NCBI RefSeq assembly: GCF_035934735.1
Contig: NZ_CP142396.1
Span: 868,001 to 932,000 of the forward strand
Length of the DNA stretch: 64,000 nucleotides
Direction: 5' to 3'
Origin: Sedimentibacter sp. MB31-C6
GTDB taxonomy: Bacteria; Bacillota; Clostridia; Tissierellales; Sedimentibacteraceae
The notes under the pieces are model-generated. The model was not told the origin of the DNA. It saw only the letters and a program-made list of their open reading frames with translations, and made no database searches. Shown here one piece after another: positions 1-9,416 of this stretch; within the stretch, counting starts at the first letter, position 1; every line of letters starts with the position of its first letter. The position numbers and the translations under genes are program-made.

Positions 1-896
<896 letters not shown>

Positions 897-939
897 TTAA
901 ATTTAATTTAAAATTAATTTAATTATCTACTCAGAATTG

Positions 940-966
940 TTAGCACTCATCTTTGTAGAGTGCTAA
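940..966 (-). promoter_or_regulatory. CIRCE operator (HrcA binding site)
   Basis: A perfect inverted repeat, TTAGCACTC, 9-nt spacer, GAGTGCTAA, lies between the groES promoter and the groES start. This is the canonical CIRCE element bound by the heat-shock repressor HrcA. It sits just after the predicted -10 box, so repression by blocking early transcription is expected. hrcA itself is not in the window. Confidence 0.97.
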
Positions 967-980
967 CACTTACAATGTAT

Positions 981-1009
981 ATAATACTCAATTGTTGCCC
1001 TGTTTTCAA
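981..1009 (-). promoter_or_regulatory. Sigma-A promoter of groES-groEL
   Basis: Read on the minus strand: -35 TTGAAA (1004-1009), 17-nt spacer, -10 TATTAT (981-986), with CIRCE immediately downstream. The rest of the 364-nt groES/fba intergenic gap is AT-rich. It holds a TATAAT at 1186-1191 that may be the -10 of the fba promoter, but I see no convincing -35 partner. Confidence 0.8.
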
Positions 1010-1245
1010 GTATTGTTTTAACGCAAATTAATCAATTATAGTCAAATATGCTATTAATTATAACTATTTCTTAAAATTGCTTTTATTTTCTTTTTATTTC
1101 TTTATTTTGTATCTATTTTCAAATATTATACAAATAAATTTAAAGTATATTACAAAATATAGCTGTTTTTTATTTTTCATTATAGTATAATCAATATATA
1201 ATCACTTAAATATCAATAATTTACAATATACCAGGAGGTAATAAA

Positions 1246-2175
1246 ATGTCACTTGTAACATCAAAAGAAATGTTTAAAAAAGCTTATGAAGGAAATTATG
1301 CTGTTGGTGCCTTCAATGTAAACAATATGGAAATTATTCAAGGTATTGTTGAAGCTGCTAGACAAGAAAATGCACCATTAATCCTTCAAGTGTCTGCTGG
1401 AGCAAGAAAATACGCAAATCCAATTTATTTAAGAAAGCTTGTTGAAGCAGCTATTGAAGATTCAAATCTTGATATAGTTTTGCATCTTGACCATGGTGAA
1501 AGTTTTGAAATATGCAAATCATGTGTTGATGACGGTTTTACTTCTGTTATGATTGATGGTTCAAAATATCCATTCGAAGAAAATATAGCTCTTACGAAAA
1601 AGGTTGTAGAGTATGCTCATAGTAAAGGCGTCGTAGTAGAAGCTGAACTAGGAAAATTAGCTGGAGTTGAAGATGCCATAAAGGTTAATACAAAGGATGC
1701 TACATATACAGACCCTGAACAAGCAGCTGAATTTGTACAAAGAACAGGTGTTGATTCATTAGCAATTGCTATTGGTACAAGTCATGGTGCTTATAAATTC
1801 AAAGGTAATCCAAGTCTTGATTTTGATAGATTAGAAACTATTGCAAAATTGTTACCAGATTTTCCTCTAGTACTACATGGTTCATCATCAGTACCTAAGG
1901 AGTTCGTTGATTTATGCAATAAATATGGAGGAAAAATCCCAGGAGCTGCCGGTGTACCTGAGGCGATGCTGAAAAAAGCATCAAAAATGGGAGTTTGTAA
2001 AATAAACATAGATACTGATTTAAGACTTGCTATGACTGCATGCATTAGACAAATTTTAGAAGAAAAGCCTTCTGAATTTGATCCTCGTAAATATTTAGGA
2101 CCAGGCAGAGATGCTATAAAAGATATGGTTGCTCATAAAATGCGAGATGTTCTTGGTTGCAGCGGTAAACAGTAG
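1246..2175 (+). CDS. fba: Class II fructose-1,6-bisphosphate aldolase
   Basis: Zinc-dependent glycolytic and gluconeogenic enzyme that splits fructose-1,6-bisphosphate into dihydroxyacetone phosphate and glyceraldehyde-3-phosphate. The 309 residues show the class II layout: catalytic Asp82 next to zinc ligand His83 in LHLDHG, further zinc ligands His180 (GTSHG) and His211 (LHGSS), and Glu134 in the VEAELG strand. The C-terminal INIDTDLR segment binds substrate phosphate. ATG start with an AGGAGG site 7 nt upstream. It appears monocistronic: groES diverges from it, and a palindromic double hairpin begins at its stop codon. Confidence 0.96.
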   Translation: MSLVTSKEMFKKAYEGNYAVGAFNVNNMEIIQGIVEAARQENAPLILQVSAGARKYANPIYLRKLVEAAIEDSNLDIVLHLDHGESFEICKSCVDDGFTSVMIDGSKYPFEENIALTKKVVEYAHSKGVVVEAELGKLAGVEDAIKVNTKDATYTDPEQAAEFVQRTGVDSLAIAIGTSHGAYKFKGNPSLDFDRLETIAKLLPDFPLVLHGSSSVPKEFVDLCNKYGGKIPGAAGVPEAMLKKASKMGVCKINIDTDLRLAMTACIRQILEEKPSEFDPRKYLGPGRDAIKDMVAHKMRDVLGCSGKQ

Positions 2176-2219
2176 GGAACGCATTTTATGCGTTCCGCGG
2201 TAGGCATAAAATGCCTACC
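2176..2219. repeat. Double palindrome, REP-like, first locus of a dispersed family
   Basis: Two perfect 9-bp stem, 3-nt loop hairpins stand side by side: GGAACGCAT/ATGCGTTCC (2176-2196) and GGTAGGCAT/ATGCCTACC (2199-2219), joined by CG and followed by CTACA. The first starts directly after the fba stop codon. The second contains the stop codon of the convergent gene. Related copies occur near 33.2 kb and 61.8 kb. No T-run follows, so this is more like a REP-type mobile palindrome than an intrinsic terminator, although it may stop transcription or stabilise mRNA. Confidence 0.75.
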
Positions 2220-2493
2220 CTACATTATTTTTTTCGTCTTTTGCTAGTTTTATATTTCTCAAGTATAATATAAAATCAGTAGATACCATTATTAAATTAA
2301 GACCGTACAAATAAATTACTACATCAAAATTATATATAATTTTATTTAAAATTCCAAAAACATACCCTGACATCAATATTACTAAAAAATACGGACTCTT
2401 ACCTGCAACAGATTTTGATTTATAAGATTTATAAATCGAAAAAGGCCATGCAGCTCCAAAACAAAGAAGCATTAATATCTCAAATATACTCAT
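2215..2493 (-). CDS. PQ-loop/SemiSWEET-like small membrane protein
   Basis: About 92 residues with three hydrophobic segments. The first helix ends in the PQ-loop-like signature FGAAWPFSIYKSYKSKSVAGKS, where Trp-Pro replaces Pro-Gln, as in many bacterial SemiSWEET relatives. Such proteins dimerise to form small-solute (sugar) transporters, but the substrate here cannot be read from sequence. I chose the ATG at 2493, with a GGAGG 8 nt upstream, over a GTG three codons earlier that falls inside that ribosome binding site. The stop codon lies in the palindromic repeat shared with the fba 3' end. Confidence 0.7.
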   Translation of the reverse strand: MSIFEILMLLCFGAAWPFSIYKSYKSKSVAGKSPYFLVILMSGYVFGILNKIIYNFDVVIYLYGLNLIMVSTDFILYLRNIKLAKDEKNNVG

Positions 2494-2527
2494 ATTTACC
2501 ACCTCCTATCATTAATATAACTAATAA

Positions 2528-3724
2528 CTATTTCAATTTTGGTTTATTAACATATGTAGAAACATAATTTTTATCAATAGTCACTACTGCAAAATAAGTG
2601 TTATTTTCTTTTTTGATTAAGTTATCAATTTGATTAACTAATTCATTTGATTGAATATTATAATCTACTGGTACAACAACATCAAATATCAAATTAGTAT
2701 GAGTGTCTCCCTTGACAACTCGAAAATCATGTATGGAAAGGTCATTGTCAATGGACATCACTATAGTTTCAACCATTTCTTTTAAACTGTTTATCTCTTT
2801 ATCATCAGTTATTATTGGGTCTAAATGTATTACTAAATTAATATTCAAATCATTTGAAAAATCTCTTTCTATATTGTCTATTAAATCATGAGATTTTAAT
2901 ATGTCTTCTTTTGCATCAACTTCTGCATGAACTGTTGCAAAGTACCTATTCGGTCCATAATTATGTACAACAAGGTCATGTATATTAATGATTCCTTCAT
3001 ACTCCAATATTTTATTTTCAATTGATTGAATTAATTCTTCATCAGGCATTTCCCCTAACAATGGATTCAGTATATCTTTCAATATACTTATTCCAGAATA
3101 TATGATAAACAAAGCAACTAAAGTTCCCATGTAACCATCTATTTCAAAGCCTGTAAACTTTGTTATAATTACAGACACTAATACTGCACTAGTTGCAATA
3201 ACATCATTTCTACTATCCAAAGCTGTAGCTTTCATTGTTGTTGAAGAAATTCTATCAGCTAGATTACCATTAAAATAACTTAACCAAAGTTTTATTACTA
3301 TTGAAAATATTAACACAATAATCATTAAAATAGAAAACTTTGTTGCTTCTGGGTGAATTATTTTATTTATCGAAGATTTAATAAGTTCAAATCCAAGTAA
3401 TAATATTATGAAGCCAATAATAAGACCAGTTATATACTCCAATCGAGCATGACCAAATGGATGATCTTTATCTGCTGGTTTAGCAGATATTTTAAAGCCA
3501 ATTAAAGAAACAATCGACGAACCAGCATCAGATAAATTATTAACTCCGTCTGCTGTTATGGATATACTGTTAAATAACGTTCCTGTTGCAATTTTACTTA
3601 AGCTTAATATGAAATTTGCAATAATTCCAACTAAACTCCCCAGTTTTCCATATGATGTTCTAACTTCTGAACTTTTTATATTATCATAATCCTTTATAAA
3701 TTTCTTAACTATAAAATCAGTCAT
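2528..3724 (-). CDS. Cation diffusion facilitator family metal exporter
   Basis: Proton-coupled divalent metal efflux protein of the inner membrane, about 398 residues with six predicted transmembrane helices. The metal-site motifs are visible: ADGVNNLSDAG in helix 2, DHPFGHARLEY in the following loop, and ALDSRND in helix 5. The DG..N..D plus DxxxD pattern resembles manganese or iron exporters more than zinc-only members, but this is inference. The C-terminus is longer than in YiiP and appears to hold two consecutive ferredoxin-like cytoplasmic domains (about residues 205-290 and 300-385). The ATG at 3724 is chosen because AAAGGGG stands 8 nt upstream. A longer reading frame exists but has no ribosome site. 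Confidence 0.88.
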   Translation of the reverse strand: MTDFIVKKFIKDYDNIKSSEVRTSYGKLGSLVGIIANFILSLSKIATGTLFNSISITADGVNNLSDAGSSIVSLIGFKISAKPADKDHPFGHARLEYITGLIIGFIILLLGFELIKSSINKIIHPEATKFSILMIIVLIFSIVIKLWLSYFNGNLADRISSTTMKATALDSRNDVIATSAVLVSVIITKFTGFEIDGYMGTLVALFIIYSGISILKDILNPLLGEMPDEELIQSIENKILEYEGIINIHDLVVHNYGPNRYFATVHAEVDAKEDILKSHDLIDNIERDFSNDLNINLVIHLDPIITDDKEINSLKEMVETIVMSIDNDLSIHDFRVVKGDTHTNLIFDVVVPVDYNIQSNELVNQIDNLIKKENNTYFAVVTIDKNYVSTYVNKPKLK

Positions 3725-3892
3725 AAAATACCCCTTTAAAATATAAGAATACCTGTGAAACATTATACGTCCCACAGGTGTTTATCTAACTAATTAATTC
3801 TGTCAATATACTATAAGTTTATTCTTTAACTAATTTTATAATACTAAATAAATAATTATTTGTCAAATAGTTATTTATTTATTTCATCACAA

Positions 3893-5407
3893 TTAATTGT
3901 CGTTATCACTATCATAATATTTATAGCCTTTATTGCCATTATTGCCTTTATTGCCATTATTTCTATTGTTTTTATTGTTGTCTTTATTATCCTTTTTATC
4001 TTTGTTATCTTTGTTATCCTTTTTATCTTTGTTATCTTTGTTATCCTTTTTATCTTTGTTATCTTTGTTATCTTTGTTATCTTTGTTATCTTTGTTATCT
4101 TTGTTATCTTTGTTATCTTTTTTGTCTTTATTACCATTGTTGTTACCATTATTATCATTATTATCTTGTTCATTGTCATTGAACTTAGAACCTTTTGGTT
4201 CAGTCTTCTCATTTGTTATGGTAACTACTTTTATATCATTAGCATGAAAAACATCGTCTTCAAGCTCTATATCTATTTTTATTTCATCGCCAACTTTTAT
4301 ATTATTTTCTTTAATATTCTTTCCGCCATCACTCTTTATACTAGTATTATCATCAATATAAATTATTTCAACTTCACCATTATGAAGCATTTTTACTTCT
4401 ATATTGTTAGCTTTTTTATCTATAGACATTACAATCGCCTGCAAATCATCCATATCATTATATTTATCATCTTTTTCGTCTATATTACTTTTTTCATATT
4501 TTTTTTCTTTATCATTTTTTTTTATTTTGTTATTATTATCGGTTTTGTCATCAATATGATTTTTATTTTCTTTCTTATTACCTATTTTATACTCTTTTGT
4601 TGCCTTTATGATATCCTTAACTGGCTTATCTAACCATTCATCTAAATCAAAATCTTCTGAATTTCCTGTAGCTTCTTGAAGCTTTTCTAACAGATTTAAC
4701 TTGCCTGGCGTAACACCAAGGTCTCTAGCTTCTTCTACACGCTCTTGACCAACACCAATCACATCAATCCTTATGCCCTTATTCTTATTATCAGTTTCTA
4801 TTTTATCATCTAAATCTTTTTCATCATCTATATTATTTTCAGAAACTATAGTTATTTCATCATCTTTATTTATTATTTCTTCAGCTTTTTCTATTTTTTC
4901 CACTTCTATTTCAACAGCAGACCTTATTGTTTCTGCTAATCTATCTGTCTTTTCTTGAGTTTTGCTTGATGTTGCTACTATAACTCCGCCTTCTTTTCCT
5001 TCAATAAGATATCCATCATCCTTTAATTTGTTAAGAACATTTTTAATCGCCTCTGATATTTCTTTATTTTTCAGTTCTTTTATGTCAATTTCCTTTATTA
5101 TTTCTTTACCATCATCATTAACAGCCTTTACTTCTAATACACGATCAAATCTATTTATTGAAAATTCAAAAGATGGATTGACATCTACACTTACATAGGA
5201 GTATGGTGTCAGGTAAGCCCATGCCGGAGTTATGAAAAGCATAATTGCCGCTGCCGCTGTAACTACCCATTTAATATATTTATTATTATTCGTAATTACT
5301 ATTTCCTGTCCTATCGCATAATTCTTGTTCTTAATTTTAGTTATACAACCATCTTCGGACAAGACTGCTGCAAGATTATCTCTTATTTCTACTACTACTG
5401 CTTTCAT
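3893..5407 (-). CDS. rsgI: RsgI-like anti-sigma-I factor with Lys/Asp/Asn-rich tail
   Basis: Membrane-anchored regulator predicted to hold the sigma factor SigI inactive. The 504 residues show an N-terminal cytoplasmic RsgI domain (about 1-42), one transmembrane helix (about 44-66), and an extracytoplasmic domain with VDVNPSFEFSI. Its Asn77-Pro78 bond matches the self-cleavage site known in RsgI proteins. An acidic linker follows. The last ~90 residues are a low-complexity run of DNK/DKK triplets, where many RsgI proteins instead carry carbohydrate-binding modules. It overlaps the upstream sigma gene by 4 nt (ATGA), so the two are translationally coupled. Confidence 0.9.
   Translation of the reverse strand: MKAVVVEIRDNLAAVLSEDGCITKIKNKNYAIGQEIVITNNNKYIKWVVTAAAAIMLFITPAWAYLTPYSYVSVDVNPSFEFSINRFDRVLEVKAVNDDGKEIIKEIDIKELKNKEISEAIKNVLNKLKDDGYLIEGKEGGVIVATSSKTQEKTDRLAETIRSAVEIEVEKIEKAEEIINKDDEITIVSENNIDDEKDLDDKIETDNKNKGIRIDVIGVGQERVEEARDLGVTPGKLNLLEKLQEATGNSEDFDLDEWLDKPVKDIIKATKEYKIGNKKENKNHIDDKTDNNNKIKKNDKEKKYEKSNIDEKDDKYNDMDDLQAIVMSIDKKANNIEVKMLHNGEVEIIYIDDNTSIKSDGGKNIKENNIKVGDEIKIDIELEDDVFHANDIKVVTITNEKTEPKGSKFNDNEQDNNDNNGNNNGNKDKKDNKDNKDNKDNKDNKDNKDNKDKKDNKDNKDKKDNKDNKDKKDNKDNNKNNRNNGNKGNNGNKGYKYYDSDNDN
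3991..4126. repeat. Tandem 9-bp repeat tract inside rsgI
   Basis: About fifteen units of a 9-bp motif (TTATCTTTG on the plus strand, with TTATCCTTTT-type variants) encode Asn-Lys-Asp/Lys-Lys-Asp triplets in the RsgI tail. The unit length is a multiple of three, so gain or loss of units keeps the frame and would only change tail length. Confidence 0.85.
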
Positions 5408-6120
5408 TTTTTTAACTCCTCCCGAATGTATCGTATATATTCTGCAAGATATGGATAATCTCCGGATATTATCTCTACTGCTGCTATTATATATTTTCGA
5501 TGACGCTCTAATAATTTACGGGGTATTTTAGTATTTTTTTCTATCAAATTTAAAGGTAGTGTTTTTTTAACTTTCATATTACTCACTAATATTGGATTCT
5601 TTAAAATAAACGCAACTGCCTTAGCACATGACTTCTTAGTTTTCCTAGCCTTCGGGGAACAATCTGCCAAATCAAAAAAAGAAAACCCATATGTAGATAA
5701 AACCTCGTTAGCAAGTTCTATTTCTAAATTCACTGAATTGTCAGTTTCTTTTGATATTTTTTCCGTAACTTTAATACTTATAGATGATGATTCTTCTTCA
5801 TCTATTTCAGAATTAAATATTGATGGATTGATTGAAATTTCAGAAGCATATCTTGACTTACTTCTAATGTAATCTATAAGTCGCCTTCGTATTACTAATT
5901 CCGCAAAATTTAAAAAACTACCTTTATTTATAGAGTAGTTTTTTATCGCTACTGAGAATGCATGAAGAGCAACAGCATATTCATCATCACTTTTAGAAAT
6001 ATAATTATGAGCTGTTGAGGATGCGCATTTTAGTATGAAATTTTCATATTTTAAAATTAAGTCGCTCATTATAGTTTCATCTGTCTTTGCCTTTTCAGCC
6101 AATATGTCTAATTCGCTCAT
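5404..6120 (-). CDS. sigI: RNA polymerase sigma factor SigI
   Basis: Alternative sigma factor of the SigI family. In Bacillus it responds to heat, and in cellulolytic clostridia to extracellular polysaccharide sensed by RsgI. The 238 residues include a region 2-like part with DDEYAVALHAFSVAI and the following FLNFAELVIRRRLIDYIR, and a C-terminal helix-turn-helix segment near LIEKNTKIPRKLLERHRKYI. It overlaps rsgI by 4 nt and is the first gene of the pair. ATG start behind an AGGGGTGAGC site. The SigI regulon in this organism cannot be read from the window. Confidence 0.93.
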   Translation of the reverse strand: MSELDILAEKAKTDETIMSDLILKYENFILKCASSTAHNYISKSDDEYAVALHAFSVAIKNYSINKGSFLNFAELVIRRRLIDYIRSKSRYASEISINPSIFNSEIDEEESSSISIKVTEKISKETDNSVNLEIELANEVLSTYGFSFFDLADCSPKARKTKKSCAKAVAFILKNPILVSNMKVKKTLPLNLIEKNTKIPRKLLERHRKYIIAAVEIISGDYPYLAEYIRYIREELKK

Positions 6121-6208
6121 TAGCTCACCCCTTTTTCCAAATTAACTACTAACTAATAATAATAATTTTTATCTAAAAGTTAATTAATGACTTTCTAGTC
6201 GATAACAT

Positions 6209-6237
6209 ATTATATCATCATAGCTTTTTAATGACAA
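6209..6237 (-). promoter_or_regulatory. Sigma-A promoter of sigI-rsgI
   Basis: Minus-strand -35 TTGTCA (6232-6237), 17-nt spacer, -10 TATAAT (6209-6214), about 90 nt upstream of the sigI start. A housekeeping promoter would provide basal expression. I did not recognise an additional SigI-type autoregulatory promoter. Confidence 0.7.
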
Positions 6238-6261
6238 CAGTGAATTGCATGCAAGTAATAT

Positions 6262-6501
6262 TCACATTTTAAATAAGTACCAAGTTCTGCTGTCTAACTC
6301 ATATTTAAGCTCAAAAATATCCTTACCTTTATGCAAACAAACAAAAACAAGTCGTGTGTTTCCAACTATTTTTTCTTCGTAAAATTTCATTATTCTTTCA
6401 ATTCTTACAACTTTATCATCAAGTCTAAATTTAACTGGCTGTATCTTGCCATCTGTATTAAAAATAACCATGACTTTTATGGGTTCATTTAAAATTTTCA
6501 T
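6262..6501 (-). CDS. Small conserved protein paired with dinB
   Basis: 79 residues beginning MKILNEPIKVMVIFNTDGKI, mostly beta-strand in character, rich in Lys and hydrophobics, and ending in Trp-Tyr-Leu-Phe-Lys-Met. It starts 12 nt after the dinB stop with a good AAAAGGTGAG site, so it is almost certainly in the LexA-controlled dinB transcript. Similar small proteins (DUF6504-like) are known next to translesion polymerases. I place it there by length and context, not by a confirmed match. A role in DNA damage tolerance is inference. Confidence 0.65.
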   Translation of the reverse strand: MKILNEPIKVMVIFNTDGKIQPVKFRLDDKVVRIERIMKFYEEKIVGNTRLVFVCLHKGKDIFELKYELDSRTWYLFKM

Positions 6502-6513
6502 AATCTCACCTTT

Positions 6514-7752
6514 TTACAATATACTACTCATACCTGGATACTCATCATCTGGATATCCCCCCAGAAGTGGTTTGAAATCGCTATTGGCAAATACACCTCT
6601 AATAATAGCTTCATCTCCATACTTTGTTCTAATTATATCAACAGTTTTATCTAAAATTTCATTTTTTGCACTAAGTTCATCTTGAAATATATTAATTTGC
6701 TTTTTATGTGAATATTCTAAATCTGATATAGATACTCCTAATTGCCTTATTGGTTTATTATCCCATAATTCATCAAATAATCTGCATATACTTATATAAA
6801 TATCTCGAGTACAATTAGTGAAATATAAAAGTTTTCTTTGTTTTGAAGAATACTTAAAATTCTTATCTTTTATACTTACACTAACTACTCTGCAACTCAT
6901 ATTTGCTTCTCTTAAACGCCAGGCAGTCATTTCTACCAAACTGAGCAATATTATATGTGCAGTTTCCGTATTAGTAACATCAAATTTTAATGTACTGCTA
7001 TTGCCAACACTTTTAATTGAATCTTTCGGTTTAAACATTGAATCATCTCTACCCCAAGCATAATTATATATTAATCTACCATGGGATTTTAACATTGAGG
7101 ATATTAGCTTATAATCAGCATTTGCTAAATCACCTATTGTATATATACCCCATTTGTTTAATTTTGGTTTAGTTTTCCTTCCAACCATAAATAAATCTTC
7201 TACAGGAAGGACCCATAATTTTTCTTTTATTTCGTCACTAAATAAAGTATGACATTTGTTAGGCTTTTCAAAATCGCCAGCCTGTTTTGCTAAAAGCTTG
7301 TTTTCCGAAATTCCAATATTTACGGTATATCCAAAGTTTTTATAAACTATATCTTTAATTTTGTAAGCTAACTTAACTGCTTCTTTTTTATTGATATCTG
7401 TAAAACGTAAAAAGCATTCATCTATACTAAATATTTCTACATCTGGAGTAAATGTTTTTAGAAATTCTATTAAAGCCTTACTTGCCCTTGTATATACTCT
7501 ATAATCTGGGGGTACTACTAGTAAATTTGGACATTTTTGCCTTGCTTCGAGAAGAGATTCTCCAGTTTGTATTTTGAATTTTTTAGCAGACATAGATTTT
7601 GCCAAAACAATTCCATGACGATTTTTTTCATTGCCACCTATTACAGAAGGTACTTTTCGTATGTCTCTATCTATCCCCATTTGCATCTCATATGCTGATG
7701 TCCATGACAAAAATGCTGAGTTAACATCAATATGCATTATTATCTGTTTCAA
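6514..7752 (-). CDS. dinB: DNA polymerase IV (Y-family, translesion)
   Basis: Error-prone polymerase that bypasses DNA lesions. It has 412 residues from the chosen TTG start, which has AGAGGTGAT upstream and gives MKQIIMHIDVNSAF. A longer upstream frame has no ribosome site and would cross the LexA operator. The catalytic carboxylates are visible: Asp9 in MHIDVN and Asp111-Glu112 in FSIDECFLRF. The helix-hairpin-helix and little-finger regions follow (KWGIYTIGDLAN; RQLGVSISDLEY). It lacks an obvious C-terminal beta-clamp QLxLF tail, but has QINIF near residue 370, which could serve. Confidence 0.96.
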   Translation of the reverse strand: MKQIIMHIDVNSAFLSWTSAYEMQMGIDRDIRKVPSVIGGNEKNRHGIVLAKSMSAKKFKIQTGESLLEARQKCPNLLVVPPDYRVYTRASKALIEFLKTFTPDVEIFSIDECFLRFTDINKKEAVKLAYKIKDIVYKNFGYTVNIGISENKLLAKQAGDFEKPNKCHTLFSDEIKEKLWVLPVEDLFMVGRKTKPKLNKWGIYTIGDLANADYKLISSMLKSHGRLIYNYAWGRDDSMFKPKDSIKSVGNSSTLKFDVTNTETAHIILLSLVEMTAWRLREANMSCRVVSVSIKDKNFKYSSKQRKLLYFTNCTRDIYISICRLFDELWDNKPIRQLGVSISDLEYSHKKQINIFQDELSAKNEILDKTVDIIRTKYGDEAIIRGVFANSDFKPLLGGYPDDEYPGMSSIL

Positions 7753-7770
7753 AGTATCACCTCTATTACT

Positions 7771-7784
7771 CGAACATTTGTTCT
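7771..7784 (-). promoter_or_regulatory. LexA (SOS) operator upstream of dinB
   Basis: The sequence CGAACATTTGTTCT matches the Gram-positive LexA box CGAACN4GTTCG except at the last base. It lies 18 nt upstream of the dinB start and about 10 nt after a minus-strand -10 box TATAAT (7795-7800). That position fits repression of dinB and of the small gene behind it. Confidence 0.9.
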
Positions 7785-7849
7785 TTATAGAGTTATTATA
7801 ACACATTTTTTTAATTTTAAAAGAGTTTTTTATAATAAATATATAAACA

Positions 7850-7883
7850 ATGGAGATTCTTCGCTAACGCTCAGAATCTCCAT
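7850..7883 (-). terminator. Hairpin terminator after coaX
   Basis: An 11-bp perfect stem, ATGGAGATTCT/AGAATCTCCAT, with a 12-nt loop begins 4 nt past the coaX stop on the minus strand. It is followed by a T-rich but interrupted run, so termination is likely but perhaps not strong. Confidence 0.6.
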
Positions 7884-7886
7884 AAC

Positions 7887-8663
7887 TCAACTTTTACCCA
7901 TATTTTTATCATAAATAATCTTTAAACCTTTGAATATAAGGTCTGAATCATATACATTGATAGAAGATGTAGAATCGGCCATTATTCTACCTAACCCTCC
8001 AGTTGCAATAACCCTCATTTCTTCATTATTCATTTCTTCTTTGAGTTTTTTTACTATATATTCAATTTGTCCAATATATCCGTAAACTAGTCCTGCTTGC
8101 ATACTTGTAATAGTATTTTTTGCAAGAATTGAATCTGGTTTCTTGATTTCAATTTTTGGAAGTTGCGCTGTTCTTTGCCACAATGCATCAGCTGATATTT
8201 GTACTCCAGGAGATGTTATACCATATTTAAATTCTCCCTTTTCGCTAACAACATCATAGGTAGTTGCTGTTCCAAAATCTATTACAATAAGTGGTCCTCC
8301 ATATATTTCATATGCTGCAACTATACCAACAATTCTATCTGCTCCTACTTCTCTTGGATTATCAGTATTAATAGTTATTCCTGTTTTTATTCCAGGTCCT
8401 ACTATTAAAGGGTCAATATTAAAATATTTTTTCATAGCATTCTGAAATGAATGCATTACATTTGGCACTACTGAAGAAACAATAACACCGTTTATCTTTT
8501 TATAGTCAATATTCTCATATTTTAATAAATTTAATATAAATATACCATACTCATCAGATGTTTTTTCACTTCTGGTAACCATTCTCCAATTACCAATAAG
8601 TTCATCATTTTTATAAACACCAACAACTATATTGGTATTTCCAATGTCAACAACTAAAACCAT
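7887..8663 (-). CDS. coaX: Type III pantothenate kinase
   Basis: Catalyses the first step of coenzyme A synthesis, phosphorylating pantothenate. 258 residues, family length. Motifs of the ASKHA fold are clear: phosphate-binding DIGNTNIVVGVY at the N-terminus, GADRIVGIVAA in the middle, IVIDFGTATTYD with the catalytic Asp, and GITSPGVQISADAL. ATG start with GGAGGAAAA. It is probably co-transcribed with the CYTH gene 17 nt upstream. Confidence 0.97.
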   Translation of the reverse strand: MVLVVDIGNTNIVVGVYKNDELIGNWRMVTRSEKTSDEYGIFILNLLKYENIDYKKINGVIVSSVVPNVMHSFQNAMKKYFNIDPLIVGPGIKTGITINTDNPREVGADRIVGIVAAYEIYGGPLIVIDFGTATTYDVVSEKGEFKYGITSPGVQISADALWQRTAQLPKIEIKKPDSILAKNTITSMQAGLVYGYIGQIEYIVKKLKEEMNNEEMRVIATGGLGRIMADSTSSINVYDSDLIFKGLKIIYDKNMGKS

Positions 8664-8680
8664 TTTTCCTCCTAATTTAC

Positions 8681-9211
8681 TTAATCTTTATTCAATTCAT
8701 CAATTGATTTGGTAGTTATTTGTTTTCTATCTAAATCCAAAAGCTTTATTGCTTTCTCTAATTCATCTTCTGAAGACATTTCAATTTCTAAATATGGTTT
8801 TGAATATGTTTCTTTATCCCATATATCTATTTCAAAAAATATGTTATCATATGAGTAGGACTTTCGATGTTTATATCCCGGTCTTTTTTGCTTGTAACCC
8901 ATAATTTCAAGGATTTTCACAGTATCTTTCCAATTAGAAATTTCCGTTTCAGTTTCTTCGTTAACTCTTAACTTATCTCTATTAATACTTCTTTTCAATG
9001 TGAGGGTATTTTTAATTTCTCCATTTAATAAATTCTTTGTTATTCTTATTCTTAAATATCCTTTGTGATTTTTTTTTAAAAAGTTATCCTCAGTATCAAA
9101 TCTTATATTTGTTTGTTCCTCATCTTTAATAAGATAGGCACCTATTTTAATAAGTTTTCTCTCTATTTCATCTTTATCTATATTTAAGACCTTTATTTCC
9201 CTCTCTCTCAT
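8681..9211 (-). CDS. CYTH-domain protein (CyaB/triphosphatase-like)
   Basis: 176 residues of the CYTH fold, a beta-tunnel enzyme family that includes class IV adenylate cyclase and inorganic or thiamine triphosphatases. The ExExK metal-binding signature is EREIKV at residues 2-7, followed by the basic YLRIRI strand, LTLKRS, and the acidic strand FFEIDIW. Which triphosphate is the substrate is not readable. It sits directly upstream of coaX with 17 nt between them. Confidence 0.87.
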   Translation of the reverse strand: MREREIKVLNIDKDEIERKLIKIGAYLIKDEEQTNIRFDTEDNFLKKNHKGYLRIRITKNLLNGEIKNTLTLKRSINRDKLRVNEETETEISNWKDTVKILEIMGYKQKRPGYKHRKSYSYDNIFFEIDIWDKETYSKPYLEIEMSSEDELEKAIKLLDLDRKQITTKSIDELNKD

Positions 9212-9416
9212 TATGTTCTCCCATTTTTTATATTATCATATTGCAATAAATATTTTTAAGACTACGAGTTATTTAATATAAATTTAATTTCTTGTTAATA
9301 TATTATAACATAATTTTTCTTTTTTCTCAGTAAATATATATTTTTTTATAAAAAAATGTTTATGATAATAATTATGTGATATAATTTCATTGAATTAAAA
9401 ATTGAGGTGAAATAAA

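Noticed and set aside
3860-4633. Long plus-strand frames opposite rsgI, rich in Phe/Ile or Leu/Ser
   Set aside because: They are the complement of the repetitive DNK tract. The minus-strand RsgI has domain structure, coupling to sigI and a ribosome site.
7861-7872. CTAACGCTCA shared with about 16012-16021
   Set aside because: Ten bases, one inside a terminator loop, with no extended similarity.
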